The notes under the pieces are model-generated. The model did no database searches and was not told where the DNA came from. It was given only the letters and a program-made list of their open reading frames with translations. Shown here piece by piece: positions 61,028 through 64,000 of a DNA stretch of 64,000 bases (position 1 is the stretch's first letter; every line of letters begins with the position of its first letter). The position numbers were made by a program, and so were the translations under genes. The DNA comes from an uncultured Caryophanales bacterium (lineage in GTDB: Bacteria; Bacillota_I; Bacilli_A; RFN20; CAG-826): the NCBI GenBank assembly GCA_905197045.1, contig CAJJXG010000003.1, forward strand, positions 41,218 to 105,217. The letters run 5' to 3'.

Positions 61028-63811
61028 TTATTTACTAAATCCTTTAACAGTGAATTGGAAGTATTGACCAGCAAGTGTGCCTTCATTAGTAACAACATCA
61101 TATTCGATGTAAATACCAGCTGCACCACTACTTGTCTTATATGAACTTAATACTTCGGCTGTAACAGTTGGAGCAAGGCCTTCAGCAAGTCCTGTATCGA
61201 CTAAAACAAATGAATCATATGTTGATGGGTCGAAAATTTCAAGTTGCTTAATTTTGATAGTTTGAATTCCAGCGCCCTCAACTGCTCTTAATGTGAATGT
61301 ATAAACCATTCTATCGCTAGATACAACTGGATCGCTATCTTCTAAAGTAACTGCTTCAACAACGTTACCTTCTTTATAGATACCACCACCATAGCAAGCA
61401 GTGTAGAAACCATTGAATGAATAGTATTCATCGTTCCACTCAAGTCTACTATCAACAACAGAAGTATCTGGTCCCCAGTTAAGAGTGAAGCCACTTCTAT
61501 TATCGCTACAGAAGATTTGGGTAAGTCCAAGAGGGTCTAATGCATAACCAGTGATTGCTCCCATACCAAGATCGAATTCACCAGCTTTTAAGGCGTTATA
61601 GCAATCGTCGCTTGAAGTACCAGCTACTTGATTGACAATATCTAATTGGAAGTTATATTTTTCCCAGGCTTTATTTGCAATTGCTTCTACTGAAGCTTCA
61701 AATGGACTTCCATATTGAGTAATGTTATTTTGACTCATCCAAATAGCAGTTAAAGTAATCTTTGTTTTGTTATTTGGATCACTGTTTCTTTGATAGTTAC
61801 CTTTAGCGATTTCTTCTTGAAGTGCTCTTTCAAAGTAAATTTGAGCAGCTGCTTCATTGTAACCATAAGTCTCTGGATACCAATCAGCTAAATTAGCTTG
61901 ATGCTCTGGAGTATCATTCCATCTAATTCTTGTACCATCACTATTATATGTATAGCCCATATAAACTGATGAGAAATAATTCAATGTTGGAGTATAACCA
62001 GTCGCTTCTGCAATTGCTTCTCTATTAGTACCAAAGAATAATCCAGTTAAGAAATTCTTATTGGACATAATTGGTTTAACATCCCAGTAATTGTTAACAT
62101 CATGAGCTGTAACTGTACCATTTACACCAAATAATTCTTCCCAGGTTTCTTCTGTACAAGCATTAACATTAAGTTTCCAGGTACCTTCATCTGGAATAGA
62201 TTTAGTTCTACTATCAGATTGATAATTTTTAAGTTGAGTTGCAGGAATTGTAACAACATCAAGTTTGTTTGTTAAGAATTCATTAAATAATAATTCTGGA
62301 TCACTTCTAGCGCCAGTATAAACTTTGTAGTTAACACCATCAATTCTAAACATTTCTTCTTCTGCAGGAAGTTTTTGATACACAGAGTTTTTAGCAAAAG
62401 AAATTTGTGAATCAGTTTCCCAGTTAATTAATGTATATGGACCAGCAGAAACAGTATTATCAACTGGGGAAGTGCTTCTATCAGAACTAAATTTACCATA
62501 GTTCGATACACCAATTTGTTCAACTGCATCAATTGGAAGAGGCGAATAATAATCTAATCCTTGGAATGAATCTCTAAATGTTTCAGGAGTAAATGATTTT
62601 ACGGTAGTAAATTCAATATAATCACCATTTTCATCGCTTCCTACTTGAGCTCCAACTTGGCTCCATAAGTTTTTATCATATACGCCTTCGCAACTTGCTG
62701 TAGCATTATAATAAGATTGAGCACCTTTTAAGGCTTGTGTATAGTCGTCTCCGACCATTTCACCACCTCTATATAAACCATTCTTTTGAGTAAGAGCAAG
62801 TTTTAAGACAGTTAAATAATCTTCAGCTTTAACTCCTCTAGTATAAACAGATTTTCCATATAATGGATTACCAGTTACGCTAAAACCAGTTAAATTACTT
62901 CTACTTCCAGCGTAAGTGTAATATAAACCATCTTTTTCGGTTCTAACATAGATTCTAAAGGTGTTTCCACTGCCATCACCATCTCCATCATCCATTAATC
63001 GAGGAAGATTCTCTTTTGCTGTGACAGCATATAATTCTCCACCATTTTTAGCATCATTAAACTTATAATTCCATAATGGAAGAGTTATATAACTCGATAA
63101 GTTGCTTACGCTTGAATTATCAGCTGCTGCTGAGAAGATTTGTTGAGGATCTTCGCTTGTTCCAACATGGTAGAATTGACCATAAGTTTGAGAATCTAAT
63201 CCACTTAAAGTTCCATTAATTTGAATATATGTTGGGGTACCAAAACCCATTAAATCTTGATATTCGGAAACAGGAAGGACAACACGAGGATTAAACATTT
63301 GATAAGAAGAATCAGCAACAAGAGGAATACCTGTTAAGAATTCTTCCATAATATATTTTTCTTGAATACCTAAGAGTTCATTATTGATTTGACCACTTTC
63401 AGCATTTGTAGCATAATCTTCTCTTTTTAAACTTCTTAAACCTGAAGCTGCTTTAGTCATATCAACAGGAGTTTCAACGGTAATAGTTGTTGTGGTTGAA
63501 AGTTCTCCATAAGTTGCTGTAATTACAGCGGTTCCATCAGTCACAGCAGTTACAACACCACTACTTGCATCAACACGAGCTACTGCAGATAAATTTGAGG
63601 ACCATGTAACTGAATCTGTAACAACGGTGCCATCTTGGTTCAAAAGACTCAAGTTGGTAGTCTCTCCAGGAGCAAGAGTAATATTTCCTCCACTTATTGA
63701 CATTGATTCAACAGTCATTGAGGAACCGCAAGAAGTTAAACCGCCTAAAACTAATCCACTTGTTCCAATAAGGCAAGAAGCACAAAGGGCAAATAGTTTT
63801 CTTCTTTTCAT
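61028..63811 (-). CDS. oppA: Oligopeptide-binding lipoprotein OppA with N-terminal Ig-like domain
   Basis: 927 residues, much longer than the usual 540-600. Lipoprotein signal MKRRKLFALCASCLIGTSGL...LTSC with C28. Residues about 33-115 are a BIG_2-type Ig domain (SMSISGGNITLAPGETTNLS ... VARVDASSGVVTAVTDGTAVITATY). The SBP_bac_5 peptide-binding domain follows (about 130-790, with FDLGMGAITGYALDPLGLTQIF and VSAGPYTLINWETDSQISFAKN). A further beta-rich tail (about 800-927) ends FQFTVKGFSK. AGGAGGTATTTTT precedes the ATG. First gene of the opp operon. Confidence 0.93.
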   Translation of the reverse strand: MKRRKLFALCASCLIGTSGLVLGGLTSCGSSMTVESMSISGGNITLAPGETTNLSLLNQDGTVVTDSVTWSSNLSAVARVDASSGVVTAVTDGTAVITATYGELSTTTTITVETPVDMTKAASGLRSLKREDYATNAESGQINNELLGIQEKYIMEEFLTGIPLVADSSYQMFNPRVVLPVSEYQDLMGFGTPTYIQINGTLSGLDSQTYGQFYHVGTSEDPQQIFSAAADNSSVSNLSSYITLPLWNYKFNDAKNGGELYAVTAKENLPRLMDDGDGDGSGNTFRIYVRTEKDGLYYTYAGSRSNLTGFSVTGNPLYGKSVYTRGVKAEDYLTVLKLALTQKNGLYRGGEMVGDDYTQALKGAQSYYNATASCEGVYDKNLWSQVGAQVGSDENGDYIEFTTVKSFTPETFRDSFQGLDYYSPLPIDAVEQIGVSNYGKFSSDRSTSPVDNTVSAGPYTLINWETDSQISFAKNSVYQKLPAEEEMFRIDGVNYKVYTGARSDPELLFNEFLTNKLDVVTIPATQLKNYQSDSRTKSIPDEGTWKLNVNACTEETWEELFGVNGTVTAHDVNNYWDVKPIMSNKNFLTGLFFGTNREAIAEATGYTPTLNYFSSVYMGYTYNSDGTRIRWNDTPEHQANLADWYPETYGYNEAAAQIYFERALQEEIAKGNYQRNSDPNNKTKITLTAIWMSQNNITQYGSPFEASVEAIANKAWEKYNFQLDIVNQVAGTSSDDCYNALKAGEFDLGMGAITGYALDPLGLTQIFCSDNRSGFTLNWGPDTSVVDSRLEWNDEYYSFNGFYTACYGGGIYKEGNVVEAVTLEDSDPVVSSDRMVYTFTLRAVEGAGIQTIKIKQLEIFDPSTYDSFVLVDTGLAEGLAPTVTAEVLSSYKTSSGAAGIYIEYDVVTNEGTLAGQYFQFTVKGFSK

Positions 63812-64000
63812 AAAAATACCTCCTAAAATAAAAAATAAATTGGTTCAAATTCCTCCCCCACCAATTTATGAAACATAGTGTATCGGCTCTAAAAGAAAAT
63901 AAAATTTAATTAAAATAAATCTTAATGTTATCTTAATATTTGACTAACGGTCTTAAACCAAAGGGTTGCTTTTTGAGTTATATTTATGGAAAGATACTCT
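63812..64000. other. Upstream region of opp operon, inverted repeat in leader
   Basis: AAATTGGT and ACCAATTT (63837-63867) pair around a GGGGGAGG-containing loop just before the oppA ribosome binding site. The promoter must lie here but no convincing hexamers were found. Confidence 0.4.

Noticed and set aside
63837..63867. Riboswitch in front of oppA
   Set aside because: Only an 8-bp inverted repeat around a purine-rich loop is present; it is too simple for any riboswitch class I recognise.

Overview
The window is AT-rich, with short intergenic gaps, mostly TAA stops and strong AGGAGG-type ribosome binding sites. It has many Lys-rich lipoproteins with LxxC lipoboxes and no outer-membrane genes. 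This points to a low-GC Gram-positive bacterium of the Bacillota (class Bacilli, Erysipelotrichales/RF39-like gut lineages) or a walled relative of the Mollicutes. TGA behaves as a stop: long genes contain TGG for Trp and no in-frame TGA, so this is not the Mycoplasma code. No organism name can be assigned from the sequence alone.

Layout. 1-6600: end of a MATE transporter, then a minus-strand run of catabolic genes (purine nucleoside phosphorylase, carboxylesterase, aldo/keto reductase with Fe-S clusters, HAD phosphatase, GPH-type sugar transporter, glycerophosphodiesterase) that reads as one nucleoside/sugar salvage unit. 6600-11300: two cell-surface proteins of unknown function divergent from a membrane-spanning XRE regulator with a leaderless promoter. 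11300-25900: an acyl-CoA synthetase alpha subunit with a tandem Lrp-like partner, esterase + ZIP transporter, CoA-disulfide reductase-rhodanese, glycerate kinase, GNATs, a ferredoxin-reductase-like flavoprotein paired with a CrtI-like oxidoreductase, and an ABC-F ATPase with a possible attenuator leader. 25900-31500: pseudogene debris and dispersed repeats around a heterodimeric ABC exporter controlled by a TetR regulator with an obvious operator.

31600-41500 is an accessory zone: a large repeat-rich lipoprotein, a Phd/RelE-type toxin-antitoxin pair, a transglutaminase-like protein, a Fic protein, an IS607 element with intact TnpA and TnpB, tRNA-Leu(CAG), a sirtuin, and four copies or part-copies of an intergenic repeat. 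41500-44480 is a lysine-riboswitch-controlled ABC importer. 44600-53900 is an island of five large lipoproteins, the first with a poly-A frameshift in its signal sequence. 53990-64000 is a complete opp operon (A-B-C-D-F) with enlarged subunits.

The most unusual theme is the enlargement of standard ABC-importer parts. Three ATPases (lysine importer ATPase, OppD, OppF) carry long charged coiled-coil-like insertions inside the nucleotide-binding domain, OppF ends in a DUF2188-like domain, OppC has a roughly 340-residue extracellular insertion, and OppA carries an Ig-like domain. Other points of interest are promoters with a -10 box 6-7 nt from the start codon (leaderless mRNAs), a dispersed intergenic repeat family, and a Shine-Dalgarno-sequestering micro-ORF transcript.
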